This document shows positions 26,722 to 33,607 of a stretch of 35,780 nucleotides of DNA, one piece after another. The position numbers and the translations under genes were made by a program. Below the pieces are notes generated by a model, which saw only the letters and a program-made list of their open reading frames with translations, was not told the origin of the DNA and did not search any database. Source of the DNA: Hirschia sp. (lineage in GTDB: Bacteria; Pseudomonadota; Alphaproteobacteria; Caulobacterales; Hyphomonadaceae); the NCBI GenBank assembly GCA_002709235.1, contig PAQI01000024.1, forward strand, positions 321,517-357,296. The letters run 5' to 3'. Every line of letters starts with the position of its first letter. The stretch's first letter is position 1.

Positions 26722-28518
26722 ATGGATATTTGGCGTCGCCTGAAGAGCGATTATGTCTACATCAAGGGTCTGCTCGCCATCTCAGCTACAAGTAAAATGC
26801 TGAAAGCAGACGGTGATCTTCTTGTCTCCGATGATCTCGAAGAGAAGTTTGACCAATGGCCGGAGCGTGTCGCTTTCCATTTTGAAGGCAAGGACACCAC
26901 CTATGCCGAGCTGGAATCACGGGCCAACAGATTCGCCAATTGGGCGCTTTGTGCAGGTCTAGAAAAAGGCGATTGTGTTGCTCTCTACATGGGCAATCAG
27001 CCTGACTATGTCGCCTTCTGGATCGGAATGCTCAAGGTCGGCATGACCTGCGCGATGATCAACAACAATCTGACGGGCAAGGGCCTGGCGCATTGCCTTG
27101 ATATCGTGGACGCACAGACCATTGTGACAACCGCGGACCTGCTGGAAAATGTCGCGACTGCAAAACCCCATGCCAGCAAGCGCCTTCAGATCTGGTCGCT
27201 TGGCGGCGCGGTTGGCGATGGTGCACTGGATATGAACGCCCTCATGGGGTCAGTCTCCGACAAGCGCCCCGAGCGTAAATATCGTGAGGGTATCAAGAGC
27301 GGCGACATCGCGCTCTATATCTATACATCCGGCACAACCGGCCTGCCAAAGGCGGCCAAGATCACGCATATCCGCACCATTGGCTTCATGCGTACCTTCG
27401 TGCCCGCCTGTAATATCACCAAGGAAGACCGGATCTATCTCACCCTGCCATTATATCATGCAACGGGTGGAATCTGCGGCGTCGGGAGCGCGCTTCAGAC
27501 GGGTGCCGCAATCATTCTCAAGGACAAGTTTTCCGCCTCGTCCTTCTGGAGTGATGCCAAGAAGGGCGCAGCGACCATGTTCGTCTATATCGGCGAATTC
27601 GGACGTTACCTGATGAATCAGCCACCATCGCCCGCCGAACGCGACCACAAGATCGTCAAGGCATTCGGCAATGGTCTGCGCGGCGATGTCTGGCGAGAGA
27701 TCACGGCCCGGACCGGGATCGAGAAGATCGTCGAGTTCTATGGATCAACCGAAGGCAATGTGTCCTTCATCAATCTGGATTCCACGCCGGGGGCGATTGG
27801 CCGGGTGCCGCCCTTGCTGACCTTCAAGATGCCGGTCCGCCTGATCAAGATCGATCCGGTGACAGAAGAACCCATGCGCAATGAGGAAGGCTTCTGCATC
27901 GATGCGGAAATCGGTGAACCCGGTGAGGCTATCGGTCCGATCAAGAATGATGATCCGCGCCTTCGCTATGATGGCTACAAGGATCAGAAAGCCAGCGAGA
28001 AGAAGGTCCTGCATGATGTCTTCGAACTGGGAGACAACTGGTTTCGTACTGGCGATTTGCTGCGCCGTGACAAGCTGAACTATTTTTACTTCGTCGACAG
28101 GCTGGGCGATACATATCGCTGGAAGGGCGAGAACGTCTCGACGAATGAAGTCGCCGAAGCCGTGTCTTCCTTCGAGGGCATCGAGATTGCCAATGTATAT
28201 GGCGTCGAGGTGCCGGGCCGGGAAGGGCGCGCAGGCATGGCTGCGCTGACATTGGACAGGCAAATTGATTACGCAAAATTCTTCGAGCATGTCACGGCAG
28301 CCTTGCCGGACTATGCCGTTCCGATTTTCCTGCGAATTCAGACCCAGACGGATACGACCGGGACCATGAAGCTCAAGAAGGTCGATCTGGTGAAGGCCGG
28401 ATATGATCCGTCCGCGATTACGGATGAGCTGTATTTCCGCGACGAGGACGCGCGCAGCTATGTTCCGATCACGCCGGAGCTTTTCAAGGACATCAATTCC
28501 GGCAAGGTCCGGCTCTAG
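26722..28518 (+). CDS. Long/very-long-chain acyl-CoA synthetase (FATP-type, fadD-like)
   Basis: A 598-residue AMP-forming ligase that activates fatty acids to acyl-CoA. The P-loop YTSGTTGLPK is at 201-210. YGSTEGNVSFINLD is the adenine-contacting motif in the form found in FATP/very-long-chain synthetases. WFRTGDLLRRDKLNYFYFVDRLGDTYRWKGENVSTNEV supplies the hinge and FATP signature, and KLKKVDLVKAGYDP carries the catalytic lysine region near the end. There is no clear membrane helix, although the N-terminus is amphipathic. It would supply acyl-CoA for beta-oxidation or lipid synthesis. The neighbour tesB is divergent. Confidence 0.93.
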   Translation: MDIWRRLKSDYVYIKGLLAISATSKMLKADGDLLVSDDLEEKFDQWPERVAFHFEGKDTTYAELESRANRFANWALCAGLEKGDCVALYMGNQPDYVAFWIGMLKVGMTCAMINNNLTGKGLAHCLDIVDAQTIVTTADLLENVATAKPHASKRLQIWSLGGAVGDGALDMNALMGSVSDKRPERKYREGIKSGDIALYIYTSGTTGLPKAAKITHIRTIGFMRTFVPACNITKEDRIYLTLPLYHATGGICGVGSALQTGAAIILKDKFSASSFWSDAKKGAATMFVYIGEFGRYLMNQPPSPAERDHKIVKAFGNGLRGDVWREITARTGIEKIVEFYGSTEGNVSFINLDSTPGAIGRVPPLLTFKMPVRLIKIDPVTEEPMRNEEGFCIDAEIGEPGEAIGPIKNDDPRLRYDGYKDQKASEKKVLHDVFELGDNWFRTGDLLRRDKLNYFYFVDRLGDTYRWKGENVSTNEVAEAVSSFEGIEIANVYGVEVPGREGRAGMAALTLDRQIDYAKFFEHVTAALPDYAVPIFLRIQTQTDTTGTMKLKKVDLVKAGYDPSAITDELYFRDEDARSYVPITPELFKDINSGKVRL

Positions 28519-28560
28519 GTGCGGTGTCTGAAATGAAAAGGGCCGATGACGACCTCCGGA

Positions 28561-29616
28561 TCATGTCCAGAGGTCGCCAAGGGCGAGTTGGTCGACAAAG
28601 CTGTCACCAACGGGGTTGATATGTTCGTCCCCGCGACGGTGTTGATCCAGCCGTCCCGTGATCGCACCGAGGGCAGCCCCGGTGCGAACGCCGTTTTGGG
28701 CGAGGGGCTCGACGATGCGCCGCAATGTGGCCTCATCGAGTTCCTCATTGTCTGGCGCTTCGGCTTCCGCCAGACGCCAACCGGCTGCATCCCAGATCAG
28801 GGCCACAGCGGCCGGCGTGCTGTCACGCCAGACATAGACCGCCATGCGACCGCGCGCGACATCATCAGTGAAGTCACGCAGGCAGTTCTGGAACTCCAGC
28901 GCCAGCGCATGCAGCATCTTCCGGGTCGTCATCCGACCGAAAGGTGGCGGCAGGTCTGGTGCAGGCTCTGGCGGCCGGAAGACATCCGGTGCCAGATCCT
29001 CACTTGCCATCTCGAACAGGCGTTCACGCGTGCGGGCGCTGTTCCAGCGTTCCGCGATGCGCGGTGCAGCCCGTTCGCCACGCATACGCAGCGCTAGGGT
29101 GAATGCACGATCCAGATCCTGGGCCGCGACCTTGTTGCCGACATGCGCAAGAATATGTGTCTCACGCAGGATCGGCCGCAAGGCCAGCATGGGTGCAAAC
29201 TGATCCGGGCGGATCTCCGACATGTGCCGCAAGACACGGCTTGCATGCGGATCTCCCACAAGGCTCAGCAGTCCAGCATAGTCTTCCCGGGTCCAGAGGG
29301 TTTCCCCCAGTTTTCCCAGAAGTTTCATGAAGCCGGCAGCCTTGTCACCCACGATTTCACGCGCAATGTCGGCATCACGATCAAACTCGATCATGCTACG
29401 CTTGCGTGCATCCGGGATGTGTTGCGTCTCTGCGATATCGCAGAGGATCGCAGCCGCGTGCCGACGCGCCGTGGGAAGGCAGAAAAAGCCTTCATGTGGC
29501 GCAGGCCAAAGCTTTGCGAGGCGGGCTGCATGATTGTCCGCGATAAATGCCATCAACGGAGAGATGACATCGGTGCGTCCGGCAAACATGCCCTTGAGTT
29601 TTTGTTTCGCAGTCAT
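28561..29616 (-). CDS. Unknown protein with PcfJ-like C-terminal motif
   Basis: A 351-residue soluble protein that I do not recognise as a named family. The first 210 residues are helical and rich in Ala, Arg and Asp. A proline-rich linker (215-226) follows, and then KMLHALALEFQNCLRDFTDDVARGRMAVYVW (about 233-263). The pattern of cysteine, aromatic residue, and valine-x-x-glycine then strand resembles the core of PcfJ-like proteins of plasmids and phages. That similarity is by eye and could be chance. The upstream frame to 29694 lacks a start site; the ATG at 29616 has GAGGGGA before it. There is no signal or membrane segment. It converges on the acyl-CoA synthetase gene. Confidence 0.6.
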   Translation of the reverse strand: MTAKQKLKGMFAGRTDVISPLMAFIADNHAARLAKLWPAPHEGFFCLPTARRHAAAILCDIAETQHIPDARKRSMIEFDRDADIAREIVGDKAAGFMKLLGKLGETLWTREDYAGLLSLVGDPHASRVLRHMSEIRPDQFAPMLALRPILRETHILAHVGNKVAAQDLDRAFTLALRMRGERAAPRIAERWNSARTRERLFEMASEDLAPDVFRPPEPAPDLPPPFGRMTTRKMLHALALEFQNCLRDFTDDVARGRMAVYVWRDSTPAAVALIWDAAGWRLAEAEAPDNEELDEATLRRIVEPLAQNGVRTGAALGAITGRLDQHRRGDEHINPVGDSFVDQLALGDLWT

Positions 29617-29677
29617 GGTCGGTCCCCTCGAACATGCCGACGCCGTTCTTCGTCCTGTCGACGGTCGTCGGTAGCAT

Positions 29678-29721
29678 CGCGCAGTCGGGTTCACACAGCT
29701 ATTGCTGTGCGCGCTGTCGCG
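29678..29721. ncRNA. Nested stem-loop, candidate structured RNA element
   Basis: An inner perfect six-pair stem with a TATT tetraloop (29694-29709) lies within outer pairing of CGCGCAG to CTG-t-CGCG. The strand and any transcript boundaries are unknown. It could instead be a DNA operator or chance GC pairing. Confidence 0.25.
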
Positions 29722-29839
29722 TGCCTTGGATTCTGTTTGTCTTGAGTGTCAGACGCCGAGCGGCAAACGCAGGCGGGACGTCGACGCGTCCCCCATCTGC
29801 GGAGGACGAGAAATTGAACTGCAATCTCGTCTCATATAC

Positions 29840-29853
29840 CGTTCTCCAGAACG
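29840..29853. promoter_or_regulatory. Operator-like palindrome CGTTCT-cc-AGAACG
   Basis: A perfect six-base inverted repeat with a two-base spacer. It does not match the direct-repeat LexA box of alphaproteobacteria. It lies about 190 bases before the plus-strand gene at 30044 and about 225 bases before the minus-strand gene. Confidence 0.3.
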
Positions 29854-29952
29854 TATTCGAAGAATAAACAACCAGCAAAATCGGGCCTGTAAGCCAGAAT
29901 GAACCAGTCCTTGCGCGTTAACTGGCATGACTTTGTGTCCAGAATTTGACTT

Positions 29953-29986
29953 CGAGTAAATTTCACTCGCCGCGTTAAGGTAACGC
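29953..29986. promoter_or_regulatory. Two adjacent inverted repeats before the gene at 30044
   Basis: CGAGT-7-ACTCG is followed two bases later by GCGTTA-agg-TAACGC. They are 58 bases from the ATG at 30044 and follow a TTGACT (29946) that could be part of a promoter, although no good -10 sits at the right distance. Confidence 0.35.
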
Positions 29987-30043
29987 TTCAGCAATGAACT
30001 TTGGACACATTGCGTCCTGCAACTGTTTTGCGAGGAATAAGAG

Positions 30044-30940
30044 ATGGGCTTTGACGCCACCGGTGGAAAACCTTTCAAGTCTGATCAGGATGGTGCCGTC
30101 TGGTATGCAGTGGTCGGTGTCGTCGTCATTATTGCCTTTGCTGCGGCATTTATCGGTCCCAAGCTTCTCGGCGGTGGGTCGACCGCAACGATTGAGAAGC
30201 TCGTCAAGGGACGCAGCGTTCCGGAAGCCGCTGGCCTGATCAACGCCTATGGTTTCAAGGACCCTCAGACCCAGACCTTTCTCTCGCGTCTTCAGAGCAT
30301 GGATTCAACGGCACATGCCGAATTGCTGACAGACATGGCGCGGGCCGCCCTCAAGGGAGCGGACCGCCAGCAATTGGCGTCCATGCTGGTCGACTGGTCG
30401 CAGAACTATACAATGGTCAATGCCGAATATCTGAGGCATTCCGATCCGCGCTATATCGACAAGATGCTGCCTCTGGCACGCGGTGCGCTCACGGCGATGA
30501 ACCGCACGGATGCCAGCCTGTGTGAGCTGGACAAGATGATGCGCATAGGCGGTGACCCCGACCTGATGCACAATTACACGCGATATGGCGGACCGCTCTA
30601 CAACATTACCATGGAGGGCAATAGTCTTCTGGTGGGCATGGTCTCCAATGGCCGCAAGCGCCTGGAAAGCGGAGAGTCCGAAACAGCCTTTGCGGAGGCC
30701 GAAAACGTGACCGAGGCCGACAAGAAAGCCGTTGCCGCCGCAATGATGTCCCTGATGGGTGATCCGGATGTGCAGACCCTCATGATGGGCGCGCAATCGG
30801 GCGCAGGCGGAATGCCCGAGAATGTGAATGTATGTTCGATCGGTTCAAACATTCTTGGCAAGTTTGAAGGGCTGGACCCTGATGTCAGGCAGCGGATCTG
30901 GACATCCGTGCTCAGCGGCAAGATGGATGCGATGAGCTGA
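30044..30940 (+). CDS. Membrane-anchored protein of unknown function
   Basis: A 298-residue protein that I do not recognise. A short soluble start (1-18) leads to one hydrophobic helix (about 20-37, WYAVVGVVVIIAFAAAFI). About 255 residues then probably face the periplasm, since the N-terminus is not a cleavable signal and ends in a glycine linker. This part is helical and repeat-like (VPEAAGLINAYGFKDPQTQTFLSRL, DMARAALKGADRQQLASML) with two isolated cysteines at LCEL and NVCS. No catalytic motif is apparent. GAGGAATAA precedes the ATG. Upstream lies the repeat-rich gap; downstream, a stem-loop follows the stop. Confidence 0.75.
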   Translation: MGFDATGGKPFKSDQDGAVWYAVVGVVVIIAFAAAFIGPKLLGGGSTATIEKLVKGRSVPEAAGLINAYGFKDPQTQTFLSRLQSMDSTAHAELLTDMARAALKGADRQQLASMLVDWSQNYTMVNAEYLRHSDPRYIDKMLPLARGALTAMNRTDASLCELDKMMRIGGDPDLMHNYTRYGGPLYNITMEGNSLLVGMVSNGRKRLESGESETAFAEAENVTEADKKAVAAAMMSLMGDPDVQTLMMGAQSGAGGMPENVNVCSIGSNILGKFEGLDPDVRQRIWTSVLSGKMDAMS

Positions 30941-30966
30941 CGGTCCGACGCAAACTCCGGATCGTC
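30939..30966 (+). terminator. Stem-loop right after the gene at 30044
   Basis: GACGGTCCG pairs with CGGATCGTC (nine pairs, one G-U) around a ten-base loop, beginning within the stop codon. It is followed by TGAAAAACG, not by T residues, so its terminator role is doubtful. Confidence 0.35.
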
Positions 30967-31034
30967 TGAAAAACGCACGCGACGTTCCCTGCCTTCCATG
31001 ATAAATCACGTGGATTATCGAAGACGGAGCGAAT

Positions 31035-32027
31035 ATGTCGCTGCGTTGCGGCTTCCATGTGAGACCAAGCTCAATGCAGGAATCATCCTTCACCAGTTTC
31101 TGGGAAAAGCTCGGCATCAAGCGTGACGCCATCCAGATGGACTGGTCGACACAGGTCGTGCGCATGCGCCAGGCGTTCATTCGCGCGGCTCAGTCCATCG
31201 AGACAGATGTACCCGAACTGGCCATGATCGAGGATATCTCCGTCGGTGGTGCTGAAAGTTCGCTGGGGGCGAGGGTATATACCCCGCTTGCCGCAGGTGT
31301 GCCGCCGGGGCCGGGCATTGTTTTCTATCATGGTGGCGGGTTCGTGCTCGGTGATATCGAGAGCTTCGACACGATCTGCAAACGTCTTGCCGATGCCTCG
31401 CGCAGCCGGGTTTTGTCCGTGGGTTACCGCCTTGCACCCGAACACAAGTTTCCGGCGCAGGTTGATGACGCAGTTGCCTCGTTCAAATGGGCCGTTGAAA
31501 ATGCCGAAAGCTGGGGTGCAGATCCTGAGCGTATCGCGGTTGGGGGCGACAGTGCGGGCGGAAATCTCTGCATCAATATCACCCGTGCTGCCAGCAAGGG
31601 TGACTGTCCGATGCCGGCATTCCAGCTATTGGTGTATCCGTTGACGCAGTTTGTGGACATCAAGGAAAAGGGTATCAAGCTTCAGGAAGGCCCGTTCCTG
31701 TCGACTGCCTTGTTCGAGTTCTTCCGGTCAGCCTATCTTCACGAGGGGCAGGACAGGATGGATCCGCGCATTTCTCCCTTGTTCATTCAGGAATTCAACG
31801 GTCTGCCACCGGCTCACATCATCACCGCCGGATGGGATCCGCTGCGTGATGAGGGCAAGGCATATGCTGCCAAGCTCGCGGCGGCGGGTGTGAAGGTCAC
31901 GGAACGTGACTATGCGGGACAACCACATGGCTTTTTCAACACCACATCCGTGTCCATGCCAGCGCGTCAGGCGATCGTGGATGCGGGGGAGATCGTGGGG
32001 CGTGCCCTTGGTGCGCTGAGAACTTAG
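31035..32027 (+). CDS. Alpha/beta hydrolase (HSL-type esterase/lipase)
   Basis: A 330-residue esterase of the hormone-sensitive-lipase group, acting on short-chain esters. HGGGF (99-103) forms the oxyanion hole. Ser173 is in GDSAGG, Asp268 in AGWDPLRDEG and His298 in QPHGFF, completing the triad. The N-terminal 70 residues form the helical cap typical of the group. There is no signal peptide, so it is probably cytoplasmic. GGAG seven bases before ATG 31035 supports this start; ATG 31074 is a weaker alternative. It is probably transcribed on its own. Confidence 0.92.
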   Translation: MSLRCGFHVRPSSMQESSFTSFWEKLGIKRDAIQMDWSTQVVRMRQAFIRAAQSIETDVPELAMIEDISVGGAESSLGARVYTPLAAGVPPGPGIVFYHGGGFVLGDIESFDTICKRLADASRSRVLSVGYRLAPEHKFPAQVDDAVASFKWAVENAESWGADPERIAVGGDSAGGNLCINITRAASKGDCPMPAFQLLVYPLTQFVDIKEKGIKLQEGPFLSTALFEFFRSAYLHEGQDRMDPRISPLFIQEFNGLPPAHIITAGWDPLRDEGKAYAAKLAAAGVKVTERDYAGQPHGFFNTTSVSMPARQAIVDAGEIVGRALGALRT

Positions 32028-32059
32028 TTTGTCCGGCCCCATTCCCTCAGCGCGTCGGG

Positions 32060-33559
32060 ATGTTTATCTTGTCTCTCGTGCCTGATCAAAAATCCCCCAT
32101 GCCTCATCTGGAGGCCCCGCGTCCTGCAACAGTGATTGATGATGTGCGTGATGTCCTCACACATCCGGTTGCTCCCGCAGACTTTCCCAAAAGCATCCTG
32201 CGCTATCGCAATCAGCGCTGGGCGGAAGGTGTTGGCCTTGGCGGGCTGTCCGATGACGACTGGGTGAAGCATTTTGCGCGCTTTGAGCCGCTGGAGGGCA
32301 ATCTGCCAGAGCCCCTCGCGCTGGCCTATCACGGCCATCAGTTCGGAAACTACAATCCTGACATTGGCGATGGACGCGGCTTTTTGTTTGCCCAACTTGA
32401 AGACGGCTATGGCCGGGTGCTTGATCTGGCCACCAAGGGCTCGGGGCAGACGCCGTGGTCGCGCTTTGGCGATGGCAGGCTGACACTCAAGGGCGGTGTT
32501 CGCGAGATCCTTGCGGCGAACATGCTCGAAGCGCTGGGGGTCTATACCTCAAAGCCGTTCTCCCTGATCGAGACGGGCGAAGAACTGGCGCGCAATGACG
32601 AGCCCAGCCCAACGCGATCATCCGTGCTTGTCAGACTGTCTCATAGCCATATCCGTTTCGGTAGTTTTCAGAGGCTTGCCTATCTCGATGACAAGACGGG
32701 CATGGCGACGCTCATCCAGCATTCGGCACGCCGATACTGGCCGCATATCGAAGCGGGCAGTGCCGAGGATATCGCGCCCCATTTGCTTCGGGCAGTGATG
32801 AGGGCGACGGCAGACATGATTGCATCCTGGATGCTGGCGGGGTTTGTCCATGGCGTGATGAACACTGACAACATGACGATCACGGGTGAGAGCTTCGACT
32901 ATGGCCCGTGGCGGTTCATTCAGAAGTCAGACCCGAATTTCACGGCGGCCTATTTCGATTCTGAAGGGCGCTATCGTTTCGGCATGCAGCCGGGAACCGG
33001 GCTGTGGAATATTGCGCGGCTGGCGGAATGTCTGGCTGTTGTCTGCGAGCCCGCCCCGCTGGAAGCGGTCTTGTCGGAATATCAGACCGTTTATGGCGAG
33101 GCATTCAAGAAACATCTGTTTCGTCGCCTGGGAATTGCGCCCAGCGGTGATGACCAGGCCGATATCGACTTTGCGGCCTCATTGATGACCTGGATGACGG
33201 ATTCCGGGGCCAGGTGGGAGCAGTTCTTCTTTGACTGGTTCTGTGGAGCAGCGTCCAGCAAGAGGGCGTCAAAAAGCCCGCAGGCTGACATGTACAACCA
33301 ATCGGGATTCGCAGCTCTCAAGGAGCGCCTGGAAGGATTTTCACCCGTGCAGGCAGACAGGCTGGACCATGTATTCTTTGAGGATGCCGCGCCACCGACA
33401 CTGATAATTGAAGAGCTCGAAGCGCTGTGGGATGGGATATCGCAGTCTGACGACTGGTCAGAGTTTTCCAGGAAAATCAGTAAAATAGATCAGGCCCGCA
33501 CCGCCTATCGCTTTGGCGCTGAAGCTCGCTGGTGCAAAGAAGCCGGAATCAATGTTTGA
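32060..33559 (+). CDS. selO: Protein adenylyltransferase SelO (YdiU/UPF0061)
   Basis: A 499-residue pseudokinase-fold enzyme that transfers AMP, rather than phosphate, to hydroxyl side chains of proteins. Family blocks are present: LAYHGHQFGNYNPDIGDGRG, KGSGQTPWSRFGDGR, VRLSHSHIRFGSFQRLAY, HGVMNTDNM with Asp270 as metal/base site, and SFDYGPWRF with Asp280. The C-terminal part is shorter and less canonical: I do not see the usual NPKYVLRN-like segment or a terminal cysteine pair. Known SelO proteins act in the redox response. The start could be ATG 32060 or ATG 32099, and neither has a strong ribosome-binding site. Confidence 0.92.
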   Translation: MFILSLVPDQKSPMPHLEAPRPATVIDDVRDVLTHPVAPADFPKSILRYRNQRWAEGVGLGGLSDDDWVKHFARFEPLEGNLPEPLALAYHGHQFGNYNPDIGDGRGFLFAQLEDGYGRVLDLATKGSGQTPWSRFGDGRLTLKGGVREILAANMLEALGVYTSKPFSLIETGEELARNDEPSPTRSSVLVRLSHSHIRFGSFQRLAYLDDKTGMATLIQHSARRYWPHIEAGSAEDIAPHLLRAVMRATADMIASWMLAGFVHGVMNTDNMTITGESFDYGPWRFIQKSDPNFTAAYFDSEGRYRFGMQPGTGLWNIARLAECLAVVCEPAPLEAVLSEYQTVYGEAFKKHLFRRLGIAPSGDDQADIDFAASLMTWMTDSGARWEQFFFDWFCGAASSKRASKSPQADMYNQSGFAALKERLEGFSPVQADRLDHVFFEDAAPPTLIIEELEALWDGISQSDDWSEFSRKISKIDQARTAYRFGAEARWCKEAGINV

Positions 33560-33607
33560 GCTTCAGGTTTGTTAACCCGATTGGTTTAGTTGAATAGAAG
33601 AACACAG

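Larger units (their letters stand above)
29617..30043. other. 427-base gap with six inverted repeats and no convincing gene
   Basis: This divergent gap lies between two genes of unknown function. I see no credible coding frame; the short open frames give basic, unpatterned peptides. It holds six inverted repeats. One is a nested hairpin at 29678-29721, with CACAGC-TATT-GCTGTG inside CGCGCAG/CTG-t-CGCG. The others are GGGACG/CGTCCC (29775-29792), GACGAGA/TCTCGTC (29805-29831), CGTTCT-cc-AGAACG (29840-29853), CGAGT/ACTCG (29953-29969) and GCGTTA-agg-TAACGC (29972-29986). The left part is GC-rich and could form structured RNA; the right part is AT-rich and promoter-like. Confidence 0.6.

Noticed and set aside
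29840-29853. LexA/SOS box
   Set aside because: GTTC and GAAC are present as an inverted pair only four bases apart; the alphaproteobacterial LexA site is a direct GTTC-N7-GTTC repeat.
29634-29902. Short plus-strand frames in the repeat-rich gap
   Set aside because: Their products are basic and patternless, start without ribosome-binding sites and overlap the hairpins.
33570-33600. CtrA binding site near TTAACCCGATTGGTT
   Set aside because: The second half-site is not TTAA, so the match to TTAA-N7-TTAA is incomplete.
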